From NCBI RefSeq assembly GCF_000003605.2, contig NW_003107605.1, positions 19,847-45,253 of the forward strand: a DNA stretch of 25,407 nucleotides, read 5' to 3'. Shown in pieces: positions 1 through 9,544 of the stretch. The translations under genes and the position numbers were made by a program. Every line of letters begins with the position of its first letter. Position 1 is the stretch's first letter. The notes beneath the pieces were generated by a model. It worked only from the letters and a program-made list of their open reading frames with translations. It was not told the DNA's origin and did not search any database. The stretch comes from Saccoglossus kowalevskii. Its lineage: Eukaryota; Hemichordata; Enteropneusta; Harrimaniidae.

Positions 1-254
1 AGGTACAATGCAAAGTGTGGTATAACAATTATGAAATATAACAATAGAGACGACGCAAAGTGTGGTATAACAATTATGAAATATAATAATAGGGACAATG
101 CAAAGTGTGGTATAACATTTATTGGACATAAGAATAGGGACGACGCAAAGTGTGGTATAACAATTATGAAACAAAACAATAGGGACGACGCAAAGTGTGG
201 TATAACAATTATGAAACAAAACAATAGGGACGATGACAAGAGTTGTATAACATA
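1..254. repeat. 45-bp tandem array A (5' end outside window)
   Basis: The core GCAAAGTGTGGTATAACA recurs at 10, 55, 100, 145 and 190, and a degenerate last copy lies near 235, so the period is exactly 45 bp. Copies differ by a few substitutions. The array runs off the left edge. The unit length is a multiple of three, so the plus strand stays open for about 74 codons (31-255) with a 15-residue period. I read that as a by-product of the repeat, not as a gene. The last copy runs into a unique linker that also follows array B. Confidence 0.95.
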
Positions 255-334
255 ACAAAAGGGACAACTATTAATTAGTAGGTTGACTACTTATCTAGCC
301 TTCTGTCAAATCAAGAAGTGAAATAAAGTAGAAT
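255..334. other. Unique linker between 45-bp and 11-bp arrays, copy 1
   Basis: About 80 bp of non-tandem sequence, including AGTAGGTTGACTACTTATC. It is nearly identical to 1669-1751, with two substitutions seen (CTACTT/CGACTT and CAAATC/CAAACC). The offset is 1,414 bp. It marks the boundary between the two array types and shows that the compound block was duplicated as a unit. Confidence 0.9.
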
Positions 335-592
335 TATAAACTGAATATAAACTGAATATATACTGAATATATACTGAATATAATCTGAATATAATGTGAA
401 TATAGTGTGAATATAAACTGAATGTAAAATGAAAATAATCTGAATATAAACTGAATGTAAAATGAATATAATCTGAATATAAACTGAATATATTGTGAAT
501 ATAATCTGAATATCAACTGCATGTAATCTTAATATAATCTGAATGTATACACTGAATATAATATGAATATAAAATGAATATAATCAGAATAT
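335..592. repeat. 11-bp tandem array A
   Basis: Tandem copies of an 11-mer with consensus CTGAATATAAT or CTGAATATAAA, about 23 units, with occasional longer interruptions such as GAATGTATACACTGAAT near 541. The period is close to one helical turn. It ends where the second 45-bp array begins. No coding content is credited: the tyrosine- and isoleucine-rich minus-strand ORF across it only reflects the repeat. Confidence 0.92.
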
Positions 593-597
593 GATAC

Positions 598-1668
598 ATA
601 CCAATAGGGACGACGCAAAGTGTGGTATAACAATTATGAAACATAACAATAGGGACAATGCAAAGTGTGGTATAAAATTTATTGGACATACCAATAGGAA
701 CAATACAAAGTGTGGTATAACAGTTATAAAACATAACGATAGAGACGACGCAAAGTGTGGTAAAACAATAGTGAAACATAACAATAGGAACGATGCAAAG
801 TGTGGTGTAACAGTTATGAAACATAACAATAGGAACGATGCAAAGTGTGGTATAACATTTATGAAAAATCACAATAGGGACGACGCAAAGTGTGGTATAA
901 CAGTTATAAAACATACCAATACGTACGACGCAAAGTGAGGTATAACATTTATTGGACGTACCAATAGGAACAATGCAAAGTGTGGTATAACAATTATGAA
1001 ATATCCCAATACGTACGACGCAAAGTGTGGTATAACAATTATGAAACATAACAATAGAGACGACGCAAAGTATGGTAAAACAATTATGAAACATACAATA
1101 GGAACGATGCAAAGTGTGGTATAACAGTTATGAAGTATAACAATAGGGACGACGCAAAGTGTGGTATAACAATTATGAAACAAAACAATAGAAACGACGC
1201 AAAGTATGGTAAAACAATTATGAAACATAACAATAGGGACAATGCAAAGTGTGGTATAACAATTATTAAATATAATAATAGGAACGATGTAAAGTGTGGT
1301 ATAACAATTATGAAATATAATAATAGGAACGATGCAAAGTGTGGTATAACATTTATTGGACATAAGAATAGGAACGATGCAAAGTGTGGTATAACAATTA
1401 TGAAATATAATAATAAGGACAATGCAAAGTGTGGCATAACAATTATTAAATATAATAATAAGGACAATGCAAAGTGTGGTATAACAATTATTAAATATAA
1501 TAATAGGGACAATGCAAAGTGTGGTGTAACATTTATTGGACATAAGAATAGGAACGATGCAAAGTGTGGTATAACAATTATGAAACATAACAATAAGGAC
1601 GATGCAAAGTGTGGTATAACAATTACGAAACAAAACAATAGGGACGATGACAAGAGTTGTATAACATA
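598..1668. repeat. 45-bp tandem array B, about 24 copies
   Basis: The same 45-mer as array A. The GCAAAG core falls at 615, 660, 705, 750 and so on to 1604, with a degenerate last copy at 1649. One copy is 44 bp (1065 to 1109), which shifts the frame. Variant copies carrying ATTTATTGGACATA recur at irregular spacing, which suggests multi-unit duplications. Both strands stay open for long stretches (for example 591-938 and 1130-1669 on plus, 869-1681 on minus). This is expected of a stop-free unit whose length is divisible by three. Confidence 0.95.
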
Positions 1669-1751
1669 ACAAAAGGGACAACTATTAATTAGTAGGTTGA
1701 CGACTTATCTAGCCTTCTGTCAAACCAAGAAGTGAAATAAAGTAGAATTAT
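1669..1751. other. Unique linker between arrays, copy 2
   Basis: Second copy of the linker at 255-334, nearly identical to it. The identity continues into the first 11-mers of the following array, so the junction itself was duplicated. Confidence 0.9.
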
Positions 1752-2263
1752 AAACTGAATATAAACTGAATATATACTGAATATATACTGAATATAATCT
1801 GAATATAAACTGAATATAAAATGAATATAATCTGAATATAATCTGAATATAAACTTAATATAATGTGAATATAATCTGAATATCAACTGAATATAATCTT
1901 AATATAATCTGAATGTATCCACTGAATATAATCTGAATATAATCAGAATATAAACTGAATATAATCTGAATATAAACTGAGTATAAAATAAATATAATCT
2001 GAATATAATCTGAATATAAAATGAATATAATCTGAATATAATCTGAATGTATACACTGAATATGATCTGAATATAAACTGAATATAATCTGAATATAATC
2101 TGAATAGAATCTGAATGTATACACTGAATATAATCTGAATATAATCTAAATATAATCTTAATATAATCTTAATATAATCTTAATATAATCTGAATGTATA
2201 TACTGAATATAATCTGAATATGAACTGAATATAATCTGAATATGAACTGAATATGAAGACATG
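1752..2263. repeat. 11-bp tandem array B, about 46 units
   Basis: Longer copy of the CTGAATATAAT array, with variants such as CTTAATATAAT clustered near 2150-2190 and longer inserts of the type GAATGTATACACTGAAT near 1910, 2045 and 2110. The recurring inserts suggest a higher-order unit of several 11-mers. It decays into single-copy sequence after 2263. Confidence 0.9.
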
Positions 2264-2507
2264 TTTCAATGAACTAGTAATGAGTGGATAACTTTGTTTT
2301 GACTATGTTTTTCATCTGATTTAAAACACGGTGTCATAATGTGTTTTGTGATGTTACCACAGGTCACTCTGTGTCATTCATTGCGAAAATTACTCAATAA
2401 GAAGTTGTTTAAAAACAAAGCGACTCGTCGGATTGTTGGTCTCGTTGAGGGCGTGATTTGTTTAATTCGTAAGTTAGTCGAAGGATGGTCGAGGTGTTGA
2501 GCATAAT
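2264..2507. other. Single-copy flank, 3' region of the minus-strand gene
   Basis: Non-repetitive AT-rich sequence between the satellite and the stop codon of the minus-strand gene. On the minus strand an ATTAAA hexamer (plus 2461-2466) lies about 45 nt after the stop and could be a polyadenylation signal. No perfect AATAAA was seen nearby. Nothing else was recognised. Confidence 0.4.
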
Positions 2508-2648
2508 TCATTTTACATTATTTATTTCAGATTTCCTGGACGTCTTTCCTTTTTCTTTGTGGTCTTCTACAATTTGTATCTTCTTTAGGATATCCTGCAA
2601 TGCTCCCGCTTTATTGATTAAGTGTTTATATTCAAGTTCAAGACCTTC
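2508..2648 (-). CDS. Terminal coding exon of small coiled-coil protein
   Basis: Read on the minus strand, the acceptor TTTTGATTTTCAG (plus 2649-2661) is followed by 46 codons and a TGA at 2510-2508. The peptide starts EGLELEYKHLINKAGALQDI and ends in a lysine-rich tail. Leucine, isoleucine and valine at near-heptad spacing suggest an amphipathic helix or coiled coil. The acceptor is phase 0, which matches the phase-0 donor of the upstream exon at 5316-5405. Directly joined, the two exons give a 76-residue protein. I do not recognise the family. The exon is too short to stand out as an ORF, and the case rests on splice signals, phase agreement and composition. A further internal exon cannot be excluded. 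Confidence 0.6.
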   Translation of the reverse strand, partial: EGLELEYKHLINKAGALQDILKKIQIVEDHKEKGKTSRKSEINNVK

Positions 2649-2711
2649 CTGAAAATCAAAATAACACAAACATAATTTTCACATCTTATACAACGAGAAA
2701 ACATGCATATA

Positions 2712-3572
2712 ATCTTCATATTATATGAGAGTACGTGAAACAATACATGTACTGGTAATCTTCATATTATATGGGAGTACGTGAAACAATACATGTACTG
2801 GTAATCTACATATTATATGGGAGTATGTGAAACAATACATGTACTGGTAATCTACATAGTATATGGGAGTACGTGAAACAATACACGTACAGGTAATCTA
2901 CATAGTATATGGGAGTACGTGAAACAATACATGTACTGGTAATCTTCATATTATATGAGAGTACGTGAAACAATACATGTACTGGTAATCTACATAGTAT
3001 ATGGGAGTACGTGAAACAATACATGTACTGGTAATCTACATATTATATGGGAGTACGTGAAACAATACATGTACTGGTAATCTACATAGTATATGGGAGT
3101 ACGTGAAACAATACATGTACTGGTAATCTACATATTATATGGGAGTACGTGAAACAATACATGTACTGGTAATCTTCATATTATATGGGAGTACGTGAAA
3201 CAATACATGTACTGGTAATCTATATATCATATGGGAGTACGTGAAACAATACATGTACTGGTAATCTACATATCATATGGGAGTACGTGAAACAATACAT
3301 GTACTGGTAATCTTCATATTATATGGGAGTACGTGAAACAATACATGTACTGGTAATCTTCATATTATATGAGAGTACGTGAAACAATACATGTACTGGT
3401 AATCTACATAGTATATGGGAGTACGTGAAACAATACATGTACTGGTAATCTACATATTATATGGGAGTACGTGAAACAATACATGTACTGGTAATCTACA
3501 TATTATATGGCAGTACGTTAAACAATACATGTACTGGTAATCTACATATTATATGGGGATACGTTGAAACTT
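2712..3572. repeat. 46-bp minisatellite, about 19 copies
   Basis: GAGTACGTGAAACAATACAT recurs every 46 bp. GTACGTG or its variants begin at 2731, 2777, 2823, 2869 and so on to 3513, and a decayed last copy lies near 3559. Copies alternate between TTCATATTATAT, CTACATAGTATAT and CTACATATCATAT variants in blocks, a sign of multi-unit duplication. Each unit contains the palindrome ACATGT. It lies within the intron of the minus-strand gene. The minus ORF at 2806-3024 is repeat-derived. Confidence 0.95.
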
Positions 3573-4269
3573 ACATATATATTATTTATTTATTTATTTT
3601 CAGATACTTTCAGATCTGATGGTCTGGATGACATTATTATCGGTTTTTGTTTTAGTTATTTATTCCATCAGGCAACCTGAGTCTGTATTCGTAACCATGG
3701 CAATTAGTTACAGCTGCGGAAGCTCAATGACAGCATCAACATTAACAAGTGCGTAATTCCCAAATGGGAATATGATAATAAAGTACTAGTATTTATTATT
3801 GTTAGGCTGCAGTCGAATATTGACACGGATTCGATGTGCTACAATCCATTTATCTGATGTTTTATTTCATTCATTTGTCACTATTAAATGTCGTTTTTGC
3901 TGCGATTTAAGGACTAATGTAGTGTTTGAAAGAAACACAAAATGTTAATTGTGCATATTTGTTGATCGTAGTAACCATACTCTGTATAGACTCTATGCTA
4001 TAATGTAAAACTGCATTCTGTTCATAACATTGCATTACACTAGACCGAATTACAGAAAGCTAAATTTAATTCACATTTAGTTCAAATTACAGAAGTTAAA
4101 GTCATTCACGTTTGTAAAAACTGTACATTATCTCGTATGCCGAAAAGATCATTCACGTTTCCTGTACTAGTGAAAGTAAACAACAGAAACATAACTAAAA
4201 GCTGTTACAACATTAATAAAACAAACAAGTTAAATGTCATTGCCGTGACTATGTGCCAACTGCAGAATA

Positions 4270-4413
4270 GCACCGCTATCGAACTGATATCTGACAAACT
4301 CAGGATTGGGAGACAGGCTTCCATTGAGCACCGCTATCGAACTGATATCTGACAAACGCAGGATTGGGAGACAGGCTTCCTGGGGGTGTCGTTGTCGAAC
4401 TGATATCTGACAA
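4270..4413. repeat. 58-bp tandem duplication, about 2.5 copies
   Basis: GCACCGCTATCGAACTGATA begins at 4270 and again at 4328, an exact 58-bp period. A partial third copy of TCGAACTGATATCTGACAA starts at 4395, after copies at 4279 and 4337. The first two units are almost identical (ACTCAGG versus ACGCAGG). The duplication is short and young, with no recognisable function. Confidence 0.9.
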
Positions 4414-5315
4414 GCATATAAATTGAAAACTCCATGAGTTAATCACTTAGATTTAATTAAAAATACAGTGTATTGATGAGATTAAATGTCATTTATGACT
4501 CTTGTCACATATGGTGGTTGCCATGACAATATCAATTCTCCTATGAGTCAGTTGTTTCCTTGTCTCGCAATAGAGAAAAAACACAAACAATCTAAGTCAT
4601 TCACTTCTAAGTCAGCTAGCTGCAAACAACTAAGTGAGCCAACCATACCATACGCAGTTATGAGAATATAAGTTTACCGATACCTAACTATCAACACATA
4701 TTCACAATAAAGAAAAGAGCCAAACGAAGCAGAACATCACGAGTATGTTCTTGGTATCTGCTTAACACTCCAAAATTATGAGTGCTTTAGTTATACTGTC
4801 AAATCCTTTCCCATCCATCCTTCAACATAAACTTCAACAATTTATAACACACATAAGTGCATATCTTCATTTATAATAATGCTGATTTAAGTATTTCAAT
4901 ATAAAATGTATAGTTTGGGTGAATGTAGAGACTGAATGTCAGGTTTCAGTGGCTGTTAGAGTATCACCTTGTCTGTACGTGTATGATATTTTTTTTTTGA
5001 TGGAAATGACTTCTTTATTTGTTCATGCTAAATATTATCATTAAGCTGACTTGAATAAATTACATTACATCATGTTTATTAAATTAATATGGTATTTTTA
5101 TAACATTTATAGCGATCCGTATTACACAAATATTATATTATATGGAATAAAATTCAAATTACGATAACAATTTATTTATTTTAATACAGAGACTGTCGTA
5201 CGCAACATATTACATTACGCATTTGTAAAAAAAAAAATACTAGTGTACTTGCCAGTAATAATAACTGCTCTTCGTGTGTCTCCCCTTTAAGCGTAGTGAG
5301 TGGATGTAGTCTTAC

Positions 5316-5405
5316 CGCCATTTGAAGTTGTTCTTCTCGGCTGAGATTTGCATCCTCTAGGGGAGATGGCAGCAAGGCCGATCTGGCTACTGGAACGGCA
5401 GACAT
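5316..5405 (-). CDS. First coding exon of small coiled-coil protein
   Basis: The minus-strand ATG is at 5405-5403. Thirty codons follow, beginning MSAVPVARSALLPSPLEDAN and ending SREEQLQMA, then a good donor GTAAGAC at 5315. Reading past the donor gives an implausible hydrophobic tail, so splicing is the better model. The phase-0 donor fits the phase-0 acceptor at 2649, and the glutamate- and glutamine-rich end runs smoothly into the helical EGLELEY segment of the second exon. The N-terminus shows no signal peptide. The family is not recognised. The surrounding 5330-5620 has visibly more CpG than the AT-rich flanks, as expected for an invertebrate promoter and first exon. Confidence 0.6.
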
Positions 5406-5620
5406 CGAGAGTAGTACTAGTCATGTCACGTCATTCTGTGTGGAATGCTGTATAATTCACGATTAACAAATAACGACCAATGAACAAATACCGAACAAAG
5501 GTGATTAGCTGTTCAGCTGTCAGCGGTACCGACGTATGACTACACATCATGCATCCATTATTATAATGACTGAGGGCGCCAGACACATTATTTACCAACG
5601 TAGGGGTCAGCATTCGCGTT
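5406..5620 (-). promoter_or_regulatory. Candidate CpG-enriched promoter of the minus-strand gene
   Basis: Just upstream of the minus-strand ATG, CpGs are frequent compared with the flanks (ACGTCATT, GGTACCGACGTA, GGGCGCC, TTCGCG). A CCAAT pentamer (inverted relative to the gene) lies at 5477-5481, about 75 bp upstream of the ATG. No TATA box was seen. The assignment rests on position and composition only. Confidence 0.35.
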
Positions 5621-6039
5621 TGAATTGAATGTTATTTATATTTTTTCTCAGAAATACAGTAGCCCTCTAAATTTTACTTATGTTCATGTATTCACAAGAA
5701 ATCAGACTAGACTAGCTTTAAGATATTTTCTTTTCACCCAACTAACATACTCCTTAACTTATATTTATCAACATTTAAATTCTTATTTCATTATGTATTG
5801 TATTACTCTTTTACCGCTGTCATATAATTATTATTTGTGACAAAACATAACGTAAAAACAAAATGGATGCATGAACAAATATATTACTGAATTTTAGCCA
5901 AAAAATGACCGTGCATTATCTACAATATGTTTCATGGACTGCACTACAATTTGTACATTGTGGCCTGTACTGAGCTATGACGTATACACCGTGGCATGGG
6001 CAGCACTATAATCATATTATCTCTCACAGACCAAAATGT
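5621..6039. other. AT-rich intergenic sequence, nothing recognised
   Basis: Short plus ORF 5625-5840 has a tyrosine- and leucine-rich composition typical of AT-rich random sequence. No domain, splice pair or repeat was identified. Confidence 0.4.
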
Positions 6040-6716
6040 TAAAAAAATCCCTCCAAAGTGTCATAAAAAGACAAAACAATATCAAAAAAAAAGAAAAAGT
6101 GATAATGATTGTTAGTAGCTTCGTGTAGAATTAAAAAAAAAAATATTTCAAAATTACAACAGAAACACCCACCAGACCCGATTATTCATGATAGATATTT
6201 AAACAAATTCTAGAATCTAGTCAGAAAAAAGAAACATGCCCTAAAACAGTTAAAACTGAATGAGCTTGAACAGTCAAAAAGTGATCCATCTAAATTTTGG
6301 AAAATACTGAATAATTTAAACAATGACAGTACAACACATTCAGATAATTTCCCCTGGGGACTGGTTAATTTACTTTAAAAAAAATTAAATTGTAAACAAC
6401 ACTGCTCACTCTAAAAGGTGAAAACAAGAAATAGTTTAACAGAATCATTTTGTTCAAATATCGGAGTAAAACAAGGATGCAACCTTAGCTCAAGTCTGTT
6501 AATTTATTTATTAATGACCTGCCTGATATTTTTGATATTGATCACTGTGACCCACCCTGTTACACAACACACCCATTAATTGCCTTCGTCATGTAGACGT
6601 CATCGTGATTCTTTTAAAATCCAAGAAGGGGTTACAAAACTGTCTGTATAAACTACCTGCCTACACATCAAAATGGCAGTTGACAGTCAACACAGAAATG
6701 AAATGGGAATGAAATG
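6040..6716 (+). pseudogene. LINE reverse transcriptase relic
   Basis: Fragments of a non-LTR retrotransposon reverse transcriptase in several frames. A lysine-rich stretch with SKFWKILNNLNN near 6285-6325 matches the region before the RT core. IGVKQGCN at 6460-6483 is the conserved GxxQGC-type RT motif, and after a frameshift FINDLPDIFD continues at 6507. Near 6660-6690 a LINE-like WQLTVNT segment appears. The FADD/YADD catalytic box was not found and probably lies in one of the internal deletions. Stops and frameshifts throughout make it a dead copy. The family looks CR1/Jockey/L2-like, but the clade is unresolved. It ends abruptly where Ty3/gypsy sequence begins at about 6721. Confidence 0.7.
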
Positions 6717-6720
6717 ACGA

Positions 6721-7276
6721 AAAGGTTCAACCACACATTACTGAATATGTTGGGGACCCTTGACCCTTTAAAGAAACAGAAGGCGTACTTGGGACGCCTT
6801 ACTCACGCATATAATGCAACTCGCGATGATTCTACTGGGTTTGAACCCTTCTTCTTGGTTTTTATCCGACGTGCACGCACGACTGCCTATTGACTTAGCG
6901 TTTGGTGTTGAGGACTAGTCAGACAAACCTGAGGTAGATTATGAAGTATATGTGTCTGCAAGGGCGACTAAAGTGGTCTTATGGAGAAGCACTCCGGAAA
7001 GCAGAGGTGTACAGAGGGTCACAGAAGAGAAATTATGACAAAAAGGCGAAAGAAGGCCTTGATCTTTATCTAGGAGACAGAGTCCTTGTGATAGACACAA
7101 CACCTCTGATATGCAAACATAAACATCATGATAAGTGGGAACCTGCACCGTACGCTATAGTGTCGAAACGCCCAGATGTCCCAGTTTACCTTTTACGAAC
7201 TGAGGATGGACAAAAAAAACACACATTACATCAAAACATGTTGAAACCTTGTACATTCTTGTACAGGTGGATGTGA
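6721..7276 (+). pseudogene. Ty3/gypsy integrase C-terminal relic
   Basis: This is the 3' part of a Ty3/gypsy-type pol gene. From 6723 one frame reads RFNHTLLNMLGTL and then LTHAYNATRDDSTGFEPFF, typical of the end of the integrase core. A frameshift near 6870 moves ARLPIDLAFG into another frame, followed by a stop. The frame at 6941-7276 carries YDKKAKEGLDLYLGDRVLV and a KWEPAPYAIVSKR segment, which match the GPY/F-type module after the integrase core, and ends in LHQNMLKP. The upstream RT, RNase H and the catalytic part of integrase are absent. At least one frameshift and several stops show it is inactive. Confidence 0.85.
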
Positions 7277-7941
7277 CACACATGAAGATAATATTGATTA
7301 TAATGAGTTAGTTGAGGACAATAATGAGTGATGAGGAAAAGAGTGATAGTGAAAGTAGGGATGACTTTGTAACAATTCATACTTTTCCTTGTGGTAATGT
7401 AGTAGATAGAAGTGAACAGACGAGTGTGCCTAGTCCAACAGAGATGGATAATAATGTGACACAGGATACTCAATCTTTGGGGATAGCTAATGATCTGGAA
7501 GAAGTATCTCCCCCTACTAAAATAGTGTCAGTAGGTTATGCTGATGTTCATGATGAATATGTAGAGCAGCTGGAGGCGAGGTCTGTTGATGCCGATGCCA
7601 AGGAGTTCTATGACCTAAATAGTGTTTCTAATGGCCCTGCTGCTGAGCCAGATAACATGCAAACTAATTCTTTGTTAAATGATAGTCACATCAGCGATGT
7701 TAAAGTAACTACACATGTTGAAACTAATTCTTTATTAAATGACAGTCACCTTGATGATGCAAATGTAGCAAAGATTGAAGCTAAATCCAAGGTCATCGGT
7801 GTAGATGAGGTATCAGGGACAGCAAATTTGGAAAGCGAACCTATTCGCTACCCTTCAAGACACAGAAAGGCACCCGATAGACTAGTTTATTATAGTATGG
7901 CCTTAATATGTAAACTACTGAGGAGACAAAAGTTAAACTAG
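7277..7941 (+). pseudogene. Acidic C-terminal tail of the Ty3/gypsy pol relic
   Basis: A short acidic stretch (about 7266-7328) ends in TGA. An adjacent frame then stays open to TAG at 7939-7941, with first ATG at 7324. It is rich in Asp, Glu and Ser and ends with RYPSRHRKAPDRLVYYS, a basic motif of the type seen at the end of many gypsy polyproteins. The tail contains a local duplication: ETNSLLNDSH or TNSLLNDSH occurs twice (about 7660 and 7720). It is non-catalytic and continues the element through a frameshift. It could alternatively be read as a host ORF, but position and ending argue for the transposon. Confidence 0.6.
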
Positions 7942-8448
7942 TGGTATTGTTAGTAAGACTACTAGTATTACGTTTTATCCCATTGTTCTGTATTGAGTTT
8001 ATATGACTGAGTAGTTGTTGCTATTGTGTTCTTTCCTTGCCTATTGGCAGATAATGTTCAGCAAGAATAAATAACATTGATTTGCAAGTTTTAGAACTGG
8101 GAAGGCCTACAAGAGTTGGCATATTGTTTTTTGAAATGTTAGTACTGGTAGTGTGTGTTGGACATCTATAGAATTTGAATTTGTTTTTGAACTGTGGTAC
8201 TACGACTGTAGTGCTGGATGTGTATGCTCATCATCTATAGCCAATGTACTCTCCTTTCTTTCTGAACTTAGAGTGTATAACCTTCGTCTGTAACTTGAGT
8301 TAGGAGTTTTGAACGACAAGGATGTCGTTTTAGATAGCCATGGAGTATGTGACCAGTGTTCATGGAACACATTAGTTTTATTATTTTATTATTTTATTAT
8401 TTTAGTGTTTTTTTTACCTTACAGAATCTTGTTATCTAGTTTAAATTA
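7942..8448 (+). other. Presumed 3' untranslated or LTR part of the gypsy relic
   Basis: Non-coding sequence after the pol tail. It includes AATAAA near 8065, a perfect hairpin AACGACA-AGGA-TGTCGTT (8312-8329) and an (ATTTTATT)n microsatellite at about 8376-8404. No second LTR is present in the window for comparison, so the LTR boundaries cannot be set. Confidence 0.3.
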
Positions 8449-9400
8449 TTGTACTTAACAAAAACAAACGTTTTACCGAGATCACCTGTGGTGGCGCATT
8501 TCATAATATGTGGGTTCTTCTGCGATGACCTTTGCCTGCCTGCCCCGCCTGCCATCTTTTGTGTGTTTCTAGGGGTTCGAAGGAGAAATAGAGCTCAGCA
8601 ACGTAGAATCGGTTCATCAATCAACAATTGCAATCTCTGGTGTGTTATTATATTTTCATGTATGATCACCCAAAATTATATACAACGCAAATCTCGCATG
8701 TCCGACTGACCGTCGAGAAACCCTTCCACAATATAATATATTTATCAGGTTATTTTTGTAAATTTAATCGCTACCGCACAATTTGTGAACGAATGCAAAG
8801 TACAACAACGTTTTTCTTATCGGCGTTTTTTTGTCATTTTTATCCTTTGCTCCTTCGGTACTTCGCGGTCTTTCGTTTTAGTGAGTAGTGGTGTCGAAAC
8901 ACCGCTGACGAAACAAGCCAAGAAACACATTTTCATCACCCGCACCCTGATTGTACCACAACTCCCAAAATCCGTAACTAAATAGTATTACTGTTAATGA
9001 TTTGTTTGCATAACAATCCATCAATTTAATTGTTAAAATTGGATTTTCACTTGACTTTTTTGAATTTTGATTTTGAAGTTTTTCTTTTAAATTGTAAGAT
9101 AAACTGTTATTGTGTTAATATTCACTGATGAGTCTACCGGGGATTGAACTACCTGTTTTAACATTAGTTCAAGCGCAATTCCCATATCGCACGTACATTG
9201 AAAACACATTTCGACAATTGGCGTAGCGCCCTCTAGCGTCAATATCAACATATTATCAAGAATACGATAAAAACACATGTTATTAAATATAACTGTAGAT
9301 GATATCGACTTACTGTTGTTGAACATTACTTGAATCATGGAGCTGTGTATTGGTCGCATGGTTCATTCCACTGTAGTTGCAGTTTAACTCGAGGATTTGA
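8449..9400. other. Unassigned sequence with CpG-richer patches
   Basis: Overlapping short plus ORFs (8449-8709, 8628-8888, 8785-8985) show no domain or consistent frame. Bases 8810-8960 are locally richer in CpG (CGGTACTTCGCGGTC, GTCGAAACACCGCTGACG). No splice pair or transposon domain was identified. Confidence 0.35.
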
Positions 9401-9451
9401 TATCTATTATTACTCGTATTTTAATCTCGATCCGCTTTCGTTTGATAAGTT

Positions 9452-9541
9452 TGCGCATGCGCACTAACTTTAATCGTCTTCGTGAAAACGGCTGGTTGGA
9501 GCAAGGTGGAGATTGGAATCATTTCCGTGTTAAAATACTGG
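9452..9541 (+). promoter_or_regulatory. Candidate promoter and leader exon with NRF-1-like palindrome
   Basis: TGCGCATGCGCA at 9452-9463 is a perfect 12-bp palindrome matching the known NRF-1 consensus (YGCGCAYGCGCR). It sits in a CpG-bearing patch in otherwise AT-rich DNA. About 75 bp downstream CTGG|GTAAGTTA (GT at about 9541) matches a strong 5' splice site. The pair suggests a TATA-less promoter with a short non-coding first exon on the plus strand. No downstream partner exon is proven; the acceptor-like CTCATACAG before the Reeler ATG at 25050 is one possibility. Confidence 0.4.
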
Positions 9542-9544
9542 GTA

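Larger units (their letters stand above)
2649..5315 (-). other. Intron of the minus-strand gene
   Basis: Bounded on the minus strand by the donor GCG|GTAAGAC (GT at 5315-5314) and the acceptor TTTTCAG (ending at 2649). It holds the 46-bp minisatellite and the 58-bp duplication annotated separately. The rest (about 3575-4269 and 4414-5315) is AT-rich with no recognisable exon, RNA or transposon domain. The short plus ORFs at 4137-4352 and 4486-4671 look random. Confidence 0.55.

Noticed and set aside
31-255. Plus-strand 74-residue ORF in the 45-bp array
   Set aside because: It has exactly one peptide period per DNA unit, both strands are open, and there is no start context or splice evidence. 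The frame is a by-product of a stop-free unit divisible by three.
2806-3024. Minus-strand ORF MYCFTYSHILC... in the 46-bp minisatellite
   Set aside because: It is entirely made of the tandem repeat (three units give 46 codons) and lies in the intron of a better-supported gene.
1-3572. CRISPR array
   Set aside because: Repeats are directly adjacent without unique spacers, no cas genes exist, and the DNA is clearly eukaryotic.
4137-4671. Plus ORFs 4137-4352 and 4486-4671
   Set aside because: One runs through a recent 58-bp duplication, neither has a domain, and both lie inside the intron of the minus-strand gene.
8449-8985. Three overlapping plus ORFs as a gene
   Set aside because: Different frames, no shared domain, no splice signals joining them, and composition typical of chance.
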